NCBI GenBank assembly: GCA_938036925.1
Contig: CALHVU010000034.1
Span: 19,516 to 83,515, forward strand
Length of the DNA: 64,000 bases
Source of the DNA: an uncultured Atopobium sp.
Lineage (GTDB): Bacteria; Actinomycetota; Coriobacteriia; Coriobacteriales; Atopobiaceae
Reading direction: 5' to 3'
Position 1 is the stretch's first letter. Every line of letters begins with the position of its first letter. A program made the translations under genes and the position numbers. The notes beneath the pieces were generated by a model. It did no database searches. It had not been told where the DNA came from and saw only the letters and a list, made by a program, of their open reading frames with translations. This document shows positions 25,344-33,672 of this stretch, in pieces.

Positions 25344-27431
25344 CTACTTCTTGCGAGAAAGCACACTAATATCGGCGACATTACTAAATACCTGGGCAAA
25401 TTTGTTCAAAAGACGCAAACGATTTCGGCGAACGGTATCATTTTCGTCCATGACAAGTACTTTGTCGAAGAAAATATCAATTGGCTCACGCAGCTGAGAC
25501 AGCGCAGAAACAGCAGCGGCATAGTCTGCACCAGCAAGAGCGGAAGCCACTTGCTTCTGGCCCTCTTCGCAAGCAGCGAGCAATGACATCTCTGGCTCAG
25601 TGAGAAGCTCTGTATCAACTTCTACGCCAAGAGAAGCGTCACTGAGGTGAGCTGCACGTGCATAAGCAGTAGCAAGGTCCTCAAAGAGCTCAGGCTCATT
25701 CTGACGTGCTTCATCAAGTGCGCGAGCACGCTGAAGGAACTCATCAGGATTGATAACGCCAATTGCACTAACAGCCTCAATAGCATCTGCAGAGATCTTC
25801 TCGTCCTTTGCAATAGATGCAAGGCGGCCAATAAAGTACTGCTCAACCTGAGACTGAACAGACTCGTCAAAGGAAAGACCCTGCTGGCGGTAAAGCTCCA
25901 GAGAGCTTGCAATAAGCTTCTTAAGGTCAAGGTTGGAGGTAGAACGGACCAGCGCAATGACGCCAATTGCTGCACGACGGACAGCGTAAGGATCGGAAGA
26001 GCCGGTTGGTGGCTCGTTGATAGCAAAGATGCCGCAGATGGTATCAAGCTTGTCAGCAATAGCTACAAAGCGACCAATCTGGCCACTTGGGAGCTCGTCG
26101 CCAGCAAAGCGAGGACGATAGTGCTCGCGAATAGCTGCAGCTACATCGCTCTTCTCGCCAGCTGCCTCTGCGTAGTAGCCACCCATAACGCCCTGCTGAC
26201 TGGTGAACTCGACAACTGCCTGGCTGACAAGGTCTGCCTTAGCAAGATGAGCGGCGCGAGCAGCAAGCTCTGCCTCTTCCTGACTGGATGTCTCGTCGAG
26301 CGCAATCTCTGCAGCAAGAGCCTCCATACGCTGGGTCTTCTGCAGAACTGTGCCAAGCTTCTCCTGAAAGACAACGGTCTCAAGGCGCTGAGCAAACTCA
26401 TCTAGCGTGTGCTTCAAGTCCTCCTCAAAGAAGAACTTAGCGTCGTCGAGGCGAGCACGAACAACGCGCTCGTTGCCGTCAATGACGCGCTCGGCGCAAG
26501 ATGGGTCTGCATTAGAAACCACAATAAACTCGCGAGTCAGCTTACCCTCAGCGTCATAGATTGGGAAATAGCGCTGGTTGGAAAGCATGGACTCAGTAAT
26601 AATCTCTGAAGGAACGTTAAGGAATTCCTCGTCAAAGGTACCCACAAGAACCTGAGGCCACTCAGTTAGGTTAATGACCTCCTCAAAGACCTTCTCTGGC
26701 ATATCAACGTGAGAGCCCGGGCGAGCAGCCTCTACCTCTTTGATACCGGCGAGAATAACGTCTTTTCTCTGCTCCTGAAGCAAAACGCCAGCGCCTTTAA
26801 GAACTTGCTCATAGTCATCTGGACTTGCTACCTCATGGTAACCAGGACCAAGAACACGGTGGCCCTGGGTGGTGTTTGAACTGGTTACATCAGCGTACGT
26901 AACAGGAACAATCTCTGAACCAAAGAGAGCGCAGAGCCAGCGAACAGGACGAACGTAGCGCTCATGGAAAGAACCCCAGCGCTGACTGCGAGGCCAGTCA
27001 AGAGCAGAAATCCAAGAAGTTGCCAGCTCAGAGAGAATCTTTGTAGCAGGAACTGAAGGAATATTGAGCTCTGCAAAAACATACTCATGACCGTCAGTAT
27101 CTACACGACGAGTCAGCGCATCAGCGTTTATGCCGCACTTACGAGCAAATCCCTCAGCAGCCTTGGTTGGTTTACCCTCTGCATCAAAAGCAATCTCTGC
27201 CTTAGGACCACGCTTGACCTCGGAAATCTCTTCTGTAGCCTCAGCAACGTCCTTTACATAGGCAGTTAAACGACGAGGTGTCGAGAGGATCTTAACCTCT
27301 CCAAATGACAAGCCAGAGTCTTTAAGTCCGGAAACGACGAGCTTATTGAACTGAGCAATAGCTTTCTGTAATGGAGCAGAAGGCATCTCTTCAGAACCAA
27401 TCTCAAAAAGGAAGTCTCTAACCTCAGCCAT
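25344..27431 (-). CDS. glyS: Glycyl-tRNA synthetase beta subunit
   Basis: The tRNA-binding subunit of the tetrameric (alpha2-beta2) enzyme. At 695 residues it has the typical beginning FLFEIGSEEMPSAPLQKAI and the stretch TSQQGVMGGYYAEAAGE plus SGQIGRFVAIADKLDTI, which belongs to the HD-like region; a C-terminal anticodon-binding-like domain ends the protein. It starts right after the glyQ stop, with GGAGG inside the glyQ end, so the two are translationally coupled. Confidence 0.97.
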   Translation of the reverse strand: MAEVRDFLFEIGSEEMPSAPLQKAIAQFNKLVVSGLKDSGLSFGEVKILSTPRRLTAYVKDVAEATEEISEVKRGPKAEIAFDAEGKPTKAAEGFARKCGINADALTRRVDTDGHEYVFAELNIPSVPATKILSELATSWISALDWPRSQRWGSFHERYVRPVRWLCALFGSEIVPVTYADVTSSNTTQGHRVLGPGYHEVASPDDYEQVLKGAGVLLQEQRKDVILAGIKEVEAARPGSHVDMPEKVFEEVINLTEWPQVLVGTFDEEFLNVPSEIITESMLSNQRYFPIYDAEGKLTREFIVVSNADPSCAERVIDGNERVVRARLDDAKFFFEEDLKHTLDEFAQRLETVVFQEKLGTVLQKTQRMEALAAEIALDETSSQEEAELAARAAHLAKADLVSQAVVEFTSQQGVMGGYYAEAAGEKSDVAAAIREHYRPRFAGDELPSGQIGRFVAIADKLDTICGIFAINEPPTGSSDPYAVRRAAIGVIALVRSTSNLDLKKLIASSLELYRQQGLSFDESVQSQVEQYFIGRLASIAKDEKISADAIEAVSAIGVINPDEFLQRARALDEARQNEPELFEDLATAYARAAHLSDASLGVEVDTELLTEPEMSLLAACEEGQKQVASALAGADYAAAVSALSQLREPIDIFFDKVLVMDENDTVRRNRLRLLNKFAQVFSNVADISVLSRKK

Positions 27432-28346
27432 TTAAGCCACCTCCTCCTGAGTAGTTGCTGCAGGTGCTTTCTTAGAAGCAACCTCCTCCAAATACGATTC
27501 GCAGCATGCCTTAGCAACGGTGCGAACGCGAAGAATATAGTTAGCTCTCTCAACAGCAGAAAGAGCACCACGAGAGTCAAGTAGGTTGAATGCATGGCTG
27601 CACTTCATAACGCAGTCATACGCAGGTAGTGGAAGCTTACGCTCAAGGCAGCTGTGGCACTCTGCCTCATACTCGTCGAACTTCTCGCGCATAAGCTCAA
27701 TGTTGGCTACCTCAAAGTTATAAGTTGAGAACTCACGCTCGTTCTCCAAAAATACCTGGCCGTACGTCATTGGCGTGCCGTCTGGCAGGTAACTCCATAC
27801 CAGGTCATAGACGGAATCTACACCCTGAGCATACATAGCAATACGCTCAAGACCATAGGTAATCTCAACAGGAACAGGGTCTACCTCAATGCCACCTACC
27901 TGCTGGAAGTACGTGAACTGAGTGACCTCCATGCCGTTGAGCCAGACCTCCCAGCCAAGACCCCAAGCACCAAGCGTTGGGCTCTCCCAGTCGTCCTCAA
28001 CAAAGCGAACGTCGTGGTCTTTTGGATCAAGGCCAATAGCGGCGAGCGAACCAAGATAGAGATCTTGAGAGTCTGCAGGAGATGGCTTGAGCAAGACCTG
28101 GAACTGATAGTAATGCTGCAAGCGGTTGGGATTCTCGCCATAGCGTCCATCAGCAGGACGACGACAAGGCTGTGGATAGCAGGTACGCCAGGCATCGGGG
28201 CCAAGTGAGCGCAGGATAGTTGCGGTGTGGAAGGTACCGGCACCCACCTCAGAGTCATATGGCTGCATGACTGTGCAACCTTTTTCTGCCCAGTAGTGTT
28301 CAAGGGTCAAAATCATATCTTGAAACGTTAGTGGTGTTGCGCCCAT
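27432..28346 (-). CDS. glyQ: Glycyl-tRNA synthetase alpha subunit
   Basis: The catalytic class II subunit. 304 residues with LTLEHYWAEKGCTVMQPYD, GAGTFHTATILRSLGP, CRRPADGRYGENPNRLQHYY and GWEVWLNGMEVTQFTYFQQ. No T-box fits in the 33 bases upstream, which separate it from lepB; it is likely read from the rpsP operon. Confidence 0.97.
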   Translation of the reverse strand: MGATPLTFQDMILTLEHYWAEKGCTVMQPYDSEVGAGTFHTATILRSLGPDAWRTCYPQPCRRPADGRYGENPNRLQHYYQFQVLLKPSPADSQDLYLGSLAAIGLDPKDHDVRFVEDDWESPTLGAWGLGWEVWLNGMEVTQFTYFQQVGGIEVDPVPVEITYGLERIAMYAQGVDSVYDLVWSYLPDGTPMTYGQVFLENEREFSTYNFEVANIELMREKFDEYEAECHSCLERKLPLPAYDCVMKCSHAFNLLDSRGALSAVERANYILRVRTVAKACCESYLEEVASKKAPAATTQEEVA

Positions 28347-28379
28347 GATGTTCTTTCTCTCAAATGTCCGACGTAAGTA

Positions 28380-28940
28380 CTATAGCCCGCGAGCATGGTC
28401 AAAGGGCCAGAAAATAAACATTGCCTTTGAGGTCACGGTAGAAACCGCAACTGCTCCAAAATATCTGGAATCAAGCGAGTTTGTTCTGTTATCCCCCATA
28501 ACAAAAATATGACCTGCAGGAACAGTATACGGATAATTCTGAATTACGGCACCCGTGCGATCCGCAAGAGAATAGGTTGGCTTGCCTTCAGTGTAAGGCT
28601 CGTCCATAAGCTGACCGTCAACATATACAGCACCGTCGCGCAAATCTACCGTTTGACCTGCTGTAGCAATGACGCGCTTAACTAAAAGCGTATCGGGATT
28701 CTGAGGACTGGTGAAAGTAACCACATCACCTGCTTGCGGAGTACCGCCAAAACGATAGGTAAGCTTCTCTCCTACCAAACGATCCCCCAGCTGGATGGTA
28801 TTGAGCATGGACCCTGTTGGGACCTCATATACCTCAGCCACAAACGTTCTAATAAAAAATGCCAGCGCAACAGCAACTGCAACAATTACCAGGTATTCAA
28901 AAATTTCAAGAACTTTGGAATGTCCACTACTCATCGTCAT
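28380..28940 (-). CDS. lepB: Signal peptidase I
   Basis: Cleaves signal peptides at the outer face of the membrane. About 186 residues. One N-terminal membrane segment (FEYLVIVAVAVALAFFIRTF) is followed by VPTGSMLNTI with the catalytic Ser, LLVKRVIA with the catalytic Lys, and GHIFVMGDNRTNSLDSRYFG. The start is ambiguous between two ATGs (28940 and 28934) that overlap the trmD stop. The surface protein at the left edge would be a substrate. Confidence 0.93.
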   Translation of the reverse strand: MTMSSGHSKVLEIFEYLVIVAVAVALAFFIRTFVAEVYEVPTGSMLNTIQLGDRLVGEKLTYRFGGTPQAGDVVTFTSPQNPDTLLVKRVIATAGQTVDLRDGAVYVDGQLMDEPYTEGKPTYSLADRTGAVIQNYPYTVPAGHIFVMGDNRTNSLDSRYFGAVAVSTVTSKAMFIFWPFDHARGL

Positions 28941-29676
28941 CACCAGATTGTTGATCAAGCTCTGCTAAATACGCTCTGTCCTTCTCAGTAAGCTGAGCGC
29001 TCTCTAAGAGGTCTGGGCGCCACGCACGAGTGCGAGTAAGTGCAGATTGTCGTCTCCAGACTGCTACCGCTCCGTGGTCTCCTGAAAGAAGCACAGACGG
29101 AACTTCTCGCCCCTCAAAGTTTGCTGGACGCGTGTACTGAGCATACTCAAGAAGGCCATCGTCGGAGAATGACTCATCCTGTGAGCTCATCTCATCGCCA
29201 AGCGCACCAGGAAGTAAGCGAACAACCGAGTCAATCACGGTAAGCGCAGGAAGCTCTCCACCCGTCAGCACGTAATCTCCCATAGAAATAACGTCATCTG
29301 CCAGCTCGTAGACGCGCTCGTCCATGCCCTCATAGCGACCACAAACAAACAGAATGCGCTCCTTTTGAGCAAACTCTTGGGCGATAGCTTGAGAATACGG
29401 CCTACCAACTGGCGAGAAAAACACCACGTGGGGCTTAGGTTCTGCCTGATCAGAAATCTCACGAACTGCCTCAAAGATGGGAGCAGGCTTCATAAGCATG
29501 CCTTGTCCACCACCAAAAGGAGCATCATCTACCGTACGATGCCTATCATGCGTCCAGTCACGCAAGTCATGCGCATAGAACTCAAAAATATTTGCCTTTT
29601 GAGCTCTGCCCATAATGGAAGCATGTAAATAGGGCGAGAAGACCTCAGGAAATACTGAGAGCGTTTCTAGACGCAT
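28927..29676 (-). CDS. trmD: tRNA (guanine-N1-)-methyltransferase
   Basis: Makes m1G37, which prevents frameshifting. About 249 residues; the trefoil-knot SAM-binding motif is FVCGRYEGMDERV and ISMGDYVLTGGELPALTVIDS; N-terminal DDAPFGGGQGMLMKP is also diagnostic. I prefer the ATG at 29676 (MRLETLSVFPE), typical for the family, over a GTG three codons upstream. Order rpsP-khpA-rimM-trmD is conserved. Confidence 0.96.
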   Translation of the reverse strand: MRLETLSVFPEVFSPYLHASIMGRAQKANIFEFYAHDLRDWTHDRHRTVDDAPFGGGQGMLMKPAPIFEAVREISDQAEPKPHVVFFSPVGRPYSQAIAQEFAQKERILFVCGRYEGMDERVYELADDVISMGDYVLTGGELPALTVIDSVVRLLPGALGDEMSSQDESFSDDGLLEYAQYTRPANFEGREVPSVLLSGDHGAVAVWRRQSALTRTRAWRPDLLESAQLTEKDRAYLAELDQQSGDDDE

Positions 29677-29677
29677 G

Positions 29678-30199
29678 CTACTCACCTAACCTAAGAAGGC
29701 CCTGAGGAATTGAGACGGTAATGGAGCCCTCGGCTGGGGCCTCTTTGATAAATTCATCCACGGCAGGCATCAGCACCTGTCCAAAAGGCCCCTCTATTAC
29801 CCACACATTTTGTGTAGGTCCAACAAGAACTTCTGTAATTTCACCCAGAAAACCATGTTCTGTATCACGTACTTCTCTACCCACAAGTAGAGAAACATTT
29901 ACCAGACCAAAGTTTTCTGGAAGACAATCTTCTTCTACCAGAAGCGTTTTACCAATAAGCTCTTCTGCATCAGAGATGGTAGTTACCTCTTCAAAAGTGA
30001 CAAGACTACCTTCTCTATCATCTGACTCAACAGAAACAACTGAGAACTCTCTAGGGCCCTTAAGCGCAGGCGGAACAGGAACAACTGTCATGCCTTCAGC
30101 TATAAGAGAAGGAAGGCTGTGAACGGGAACCGTCACAACCTCCCCTCTTTTACCATGCGTTTTAACAATTTGAGCAATTGCTCGCCAGTGTTTACGCAA
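29678..30199 (-). CDS. rimM: Ribosome maturation factor RimM
   Basis: Assists maturation of the 30S head and binds S19. 173 residues: an N-terminal RimM domain (IAQIVKTHGKRGEVVTVPV) and a C-terminal PRC-barrel (LLVGREVRDTEHGFLGEITEVL, VWVIEGPFGQVLMPAVDEFI). TTG start two bases after the khpA stop. Confidence 0.95.
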   Translation of the reverse strand: MRKHWRAIAQIVKTHGKRGEVVTVPVHSLPSLIAEGMTVVPVPPALKGPREFSVVSVESDDREGSLVTFEEVTTISDAEELIGKTLLVEEDCLPENFGLVNVSLLVGREVRDTEHGFLGEITEVLVGPTQNVWVIEGPFGQVLMPAVDEFIKEAPAEGSITVSIPQGLLRLGE

Positions 30200-30201
30200 A
30201 A

Positions 30202-30504
30202 TTAGCCTACAACCTCGACATCAACAGAGGTGCCAACACGCTGGCCAAGAGCACGAGCCAAAGTACGAATAGCCTTAATGGTTCTACCCTTGCGGCCGAT
30301 GACACGTCCAGCGTCTTCCTCAGAGCAAGAAACCTCAATCAAGGCTCCATCCTCGCGATCGGTGACGTCGAGTGCAACAGCATCTTCATTATCGACAAGA
30401 CCACAAACGATGTACTCAACAAGATCAGCAACCTTGTCAGAGGGCATCTCCTGAATGTCCTGATCGACAGCGTCTACCTCAGTGGGCTCTGTGAATTCAG
30501 ACAC
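30202..30504 (-). CDS. khpA: KH-domain RNA-binding protein KhpA
   Basis: A small RNA-binding protein that forms a complex with KhpB in Gram-positives and affects cell division and RNA metabolism. 100 residues; the KH core GRVIGRKGRTIKAIRTLARAL carries the GxxG loop (GRKG). An acidic N-terminal part precedes it. GTG start, three bases after the rpsP stop. Confidence 0.92.
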   Translation of the reverse strand: MSEFTEPTEVDAVDQDIQEMPSDKVADLVEYIVCGLVDNEDAVALDVTDREDGALIEVSCSEEDAGRVIGRKGRTIKAIRTLARALGQRVGTSVDVEVVG

Positions 30505-30507
30505 GAT

Positions 30508-30891
30508 TTACTCAGCCTCTGGAGCCTCGGACTCCTCAGCAGCAGCTGCGGCAGCAGCCTCAGCAGCGGCCTCAGCAGCAGCCTCTGCAGCTGCAGCAGC
30601 CTTTGCCTGTGCCTTCTTGGAGAGCTTGGTCTTCTTCTCTGCAACTGGAGCACCAGTACGAGCGATCTCAATGAGGTGAGAAACTGCGCTTGTTGGCTGA
30701 GCGCCCTTTGCTACCCACTCATCAACCTTCTCAAGGTTGATATCAATCGTCTTTGGGCTAGTCAGTGGGTTATAACGACCGACTTCTTCAATGTAACGAC
30801 CATCGCGAGGCATACGACCATCAGCGACAACTACGCGATAGTACGGACGCTTCTTGGCACCGTGACGGGCCAGACGAATCTTAACTGCCAA
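30508..30891 (-). CDS. rpsP: 30S ribosomal protein S16 with long Ala/Glu-rich tail
   Basis: A small-subunit assembly protein. The core AVKIRLARHGAKKRPYYRVV and GRYIEEVGRYNPLTSP is standard. I take the TTG at 30891 as start, because GGAGGAG is six bases upstream and the S16 core begins immediately; the frame runs 41 codons further upstream with no role. After the usual 80-90 residues the protein continues as a lysine-rich then Ala/Glu-rich low-complexity tail of about 40 residues. First gene of the khpA-rimM-trmD-lepB-glyQS run. Confidence 0.94.
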   Translation of the reverse strand: MAVKIRLARHGAKKRPYYRVVVADGRMPRDGRYIEEVGRYNPLTSPKTIDINLEKVDEWVAKGAQPTSAVSHLIEIARTGAPVAEKKTKLSKKAQAKAAAAAEAAAEAAAEAAAAAAAEESEAPEAE

Positions 30892-30993
30892 TGAAAACTC
30901 CTCCATACGAGCGGTGCCTCGGATGTTAGATGGGCTGCACCGCAAAGCCACAAATCGGGTTACAAGTGTACAACAACGCATTAACCTCGAAAA

Positions 30994-31025
30994 GTATAAA
31001 TTTGCTCTCTTCAAAAACTACTCGT
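30994..31025 (-). promoter_or_regulatory. Candidate rpsP promoter region
   Basis: Bottom strand contains TATACT at 30994-30999 about 105 bases before the rpsP start; no good -35 hexamer lies at normal spacing, only a T-rich stretch. Confidence 0.3.
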
Positions 31026-31037
31026 AATTTGTTTATG

Positions 31038-31072
31038 AAACACTTGTTCTATTTGTACAAAAAGTATACACT
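31038..31072 (+). promoter_or_regulatory. dinB promoter with LexA-like box
   Basis: Top strand TTGTTC (31044-31049), 17 bases, TACACT (31067-31072). AAAC-ACTT-GTTC at 31038-31049 matches the Gram-positive LexA core GAAC-N4-GTTC with one mismatch and overlaps the -35. Transcription would start at or next to the dinB ATG (31079), giving a leaderless message, and no ribosome binding site is present. Confidence 0.5.
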
Positions 31073-31078
31073 ATTTCT

Positions 31079-32413
31079 ATGGAAACATCAAAAGACATAT
31101 CAGATAAAAACGCACGTAAATCGTGTAATTTTGAGTGGCATGGTAAAGCCATTGGGCTTCTTGACCTTGATGCGTTCTTTGCGTCTGTAGAACAACTTGA
31201 TCATCCTGAGTGGCGCGGAAAACCAGTAATTGTTGGAGGCTCACCCCACAAACGAGGCGTTGTTTCAACCGCCTCTTATGAAGCAAGGAAGTTTGGCGTT
31301 CATTCTGCCATGCCTTCAGCTACTGCAGTAAGGCTCTGTCCGCAAGCAATTTGGACTCCAGGACGCTATGACAGATACTCTGAAATGAGTGCTCTTGTTA
31401 TGGGTTTTCTCAAAGATGAGACTCCCCTTGTTGAGCAGGTTTCTATTGATGAGGCATTTTTTGATATCACTCCAGGCAGATTCTCTAAAGAAAATCCTTT
31501 GGAGATCTGTAAGCGCATACAAAAGAAAGTTGCTGCGCTAGGCGTTACCTGTTCCATTGGCCTGGGAACAAACAAGACAATTGCTAAGATTGCCTCTGAG
31601 CAAGAAAAGCCTCGCGGTCTTACTGCGGTGTTTCCTGGTACAGAAGGACGCTTTCTGGCACCACTGCCTATTGAGGCCATGAGCGGCATTGGTCCTGCTA
31701 TGGCAAAAACGCTCCATCAACAAGGAATCAGAACGCTTGGAGAGCTCTCAAGAGCAGATGCAACGTACCTCACTTCCCTTGTTGGCAATACAGCTTCAAA
31801 GATGATTTTGCGCGCGCAAGGAAAAGAAGTCTCAGAAGTTCATGAAGCTGCCCAGCCTCGTGACGTTAAGTCTGTTTCTAACGAGAGAACCTTTGAAACA
31901 GATTTGTTTGATAAACAAGAAATAGAAGAAGCCATCAGACACATTGCTGGTGTTGTAGGCAGACGTCTTCGCCGCAAACAGTTACAAGGTTATACCGTAA
32001 CGCTTAAGGTAAAAGCCTCTGCAACAGAGTCTCATACCGCTCAAAAAAGAATGCCTGCACCAACTGATGATGAGCACCTCTTTGCAGAGATTGCCGTTGA
32101 CCTGCTTCCTGCCATTTGGAAAGAAGGGCAGCCAGTAAGACTGCTTGGTGTTGGTATTAGCTCATTTTCAGATGAGGAGCATGCCAAACCAGTGCAAGCG
32201 TCACTTTTTGATCAATTTGAAGCTACGTTTGACGCAGCAGCCCCTGGGCCTACAACAAAAAAGAAACCTCGGAGTGACTTACGTCATCTCTCCGAGGTAA
32301 CCGATAAACTCAAAGATAAATTTGGCGCTGATGCTGTGCAGTATGGTAGAGACCTACGCTTTGAGCATCGCGTCTCAGACACTATGCCTACAGGCAAAAA
32401 CGAACAAATCTAG
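31079..32413 (+). CDS. dinB: DNA polymerase IV (Y family)
   Basis: An error-prone translesion polymerase. 444 residues. Catalytic acids are in LLDLDAFFASVEQLDHPEWR and VSIDEAFFDIT; GIGPAMAKTLHQQGIRTLGEL is the helix-hairpin-helix of the thumb; the little-finger domain follows (VSNERTFETDLFDKQEIEEA). The last 60 residues are a basic extension without a clear beta-clamp motif, although QASLFDQFE near residue 375 resembles one (QxxLF). The only top-strand gene among bottom-strand neighbours; a possible LexA box precedes it. Confidence 0.95.
   Translation: METSKDISDKNARKSCNFEWHGKAIGLLDLDAFFASVEQLDHPEWRGKPVIVGGSPHKRGVVSTASYEARKFGVHSAMPSATAVRLCPQAIWTPGRYDRYSEMSALVMGFLKDETPLVEQVSIDEAFFDITPGRFSKENPLEICKRIQKKVAALGVTCSIGLGTNKTIAKIASEQEKPRGLTAVFPGTEGRFLAPLPIEAMSGIGPAMAKTLHQQGIRTLGELSRADATYLTSLVGNTASKMILRAQGKEVSEVHEAAQPRDVKSVSNERTFETDLFDKQEIEEAIRHIAGVVGRRLRRKQLQGYTVTLKVKASATESHTAQKRMPAPTDDEHLFAEIAVDLLPAIWKEGQPVRLLGVGISSFSDEEHAKPVQASLFDQFEATFDAAAPGPTTKKKPRSDLRHLSEVTDKLKDKFGADAVQYGRDLRFEHRVSDTMPTGKNEQI
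32257..32298 (-). terminator. Terminator of the rsfS operon, located inside dinB
   Basis: Bottom strand ACCTCGGAG (32298-32290) pairs with CTCCGAGGT (32274-32266), with an inner TGAC/GTCA stem, and is followed by TTTCTTTTTTG. It lies about 125 bases past the rsfS stop, within the 3' coding part of dinB on the other strand. The 10-base gap between the two stops holds no hairpin. Confidence 0.75.
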
Positions 32414-32423
32414 TACACCAAAA

Positions 32424-32900
32424 CTACTCAGTAGGATCAGCAGATTCTGGAAGATTGTCTACCAGGTCATCCTCAGAAAGCTCAAAAGCAGGAGCCAAAG
32501 CATCCTCTGGAAGATCGGCATAAGGAATCTCAGAAGTCATAGCACCCTCAATATCTAGCTCTACACGAGGAGCGTCTGCCCAAAGTCGCTCAAGACGATA
32601 GTAGGACCTTACCTCAGGCTGGAATACGTGAACAACAACTGAACCGTAATCAATAAGAATCCAGTTGAGACCGTCGCGACCCTCAGTAGAAATTGGACGA
32701 ATGCCGCAGTTTGCCGTGACCTTCTCGCGAACCTCATCAACAATAGCGTCAGCCAAACGAGCATTTCCACCAGTGCAGATAACAAAGTAATCGCAGACGT
32801 CACTGAGACCAGTTAGATCTAGTACCAGAATATCTTCAGCTTTCTTTTGATCTGCAGCAATTGCAGCAGTCTTTGCAAGCTCAAGTGAAGTTACAGCCAT
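32424..32900 (-). CDS. rsfS: Ribosome silencing factor RsfS
   Basis: Binds L14 and blocks subunit joining when nutrients are scarce. 158 residues: KKAEDILVLDLTGLSDVCDYFVICTG, GLNWILIDYGSVVVHVF and YYRLERLWADAP are diagnostic (the first read in two parts: EDILVLDLTGLSDVCDYFV). An acidic tail of about 45 residues follows. Last gene of obgE-nadD-yqeK-rsfS. Confidence 0.94.
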   Translation of the reverse strand: MAVTSLELAKTAAIAADQKKAEDILVLDLTGLSDVCDYFVICTGGNARLADAIVDEVREKVTANCGIRPISTEGRDGLNWILIDYGSVVVHVFQPEVRSYYRLERLWADAPRVELDIEGAMTSEIPYADLPEDALAPAFELSEDDLVDNLPESADPTE

Positions 32901-32929
32901 GAATTTCTCCGTTTTCTCATGTAGCCAGG

Positions 32930-33568
32930 CTACTTAGATTTCTTCTCAATCATCTCATTGTATAGGGCAATTGAGTTTGGATACAAATAACTCCTTGATG
33001 AAATCACATACATCATAACGCTACAAAACGCCGTCTCATAAAGCTCATCGAGAGAGCCGCCACGTAAATATACGTTTCTTGCTTCTTCGACCGATGTAAA
33101 GTTTGGACGCAAAGGCTCAATAAGATCAGCTACATACAAGATTTTGTCTAGCTTGCTCATCTGACGGTCGCCCGTAGTGTGCTTCTGAATGGCGCTGAGA
33201 ATCTGCTCAGAAAGCCAAGGATAGATGGCTGGTAGCGTTTTTGCGGCGAGAGGACCATGTAAGAGCCCAACAATTTTCTGATAAGGAGCTTCTGTCTGGA
33301 TACGAAAGCGTTCTGCCAGTTTAATGGTTTCTGCATCAGGAAGAAGTTTCTCCCAATCATGCAAAATACCTGCAACACGAGCGCTCAACATATCTGCACC
33401 ATAAGCCCGCGCAAGCGTTTCTGCACAATGTCCCACAGAGATAGAATGCGCAAAACGCTTAGAGTTCTTGTGATACATATGACTCTTCAAATCAGACTCA
33501 AGCTGATCAATGAGCGCCTGTTGTTCTGCGGAGTAGACAATATCTTTTGATATAAGTGTTCTTTCCAT
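32930..33568 (-). CDS. yqeK: YqeK-type HD-domain phosphohydrolase
   Basis: The family hydrolyses Ap4A symmetrically. 212 residues; the HD metal site is spread over RFAHSISVGHCAETLARAYG, AGILHDWEKLLPD, GLLHGPLAAKTL and DKILYVADLIEP. Between nadD and rsfS, its standard position in Gram-positives. AGGACATA precedes the ATG. Confidence 0.92.
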   Translation of the reverse strand: MERTLISKDIVYSAEQQALIDQLESDLKSHMYHKNSKRFAHSISVGHCAETLARAYGADMLSARVAGILHDWEKLLPDAETIKLAERFRIQTEAPYQKIVGLLHGPLAAKTLPAIYPWLSEQILSAIQKHTTGDRQMSKLDKILYVADLIEPLRPNFTSVEEARNVYLRGGSLDELYETAFCSVMMYVISSRSYLYPNSIALYNEMIEKKSK

Positions 33569-33672
33569 TATGTCCTACAAAATATTGAGTCAAGCCTAAT
33601 CTCTACCTGTTTGACACTGCCTTGTTACTGGCGTATGTCAATCTGAGCAGCGGGTCGCTTTGGCTTGACCAC

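Noticed and set aside
28347..28379. Glycine T-box or riboswitch before glyQ
   Set aside because: Only 33 bases separate glyQ from lepB.
30892..31014. Longer rpsP start 41 codons upstream
   Set aside because: Covers the promoter region; the S16 core begins at a TTG with a perfect ribosome binding site.
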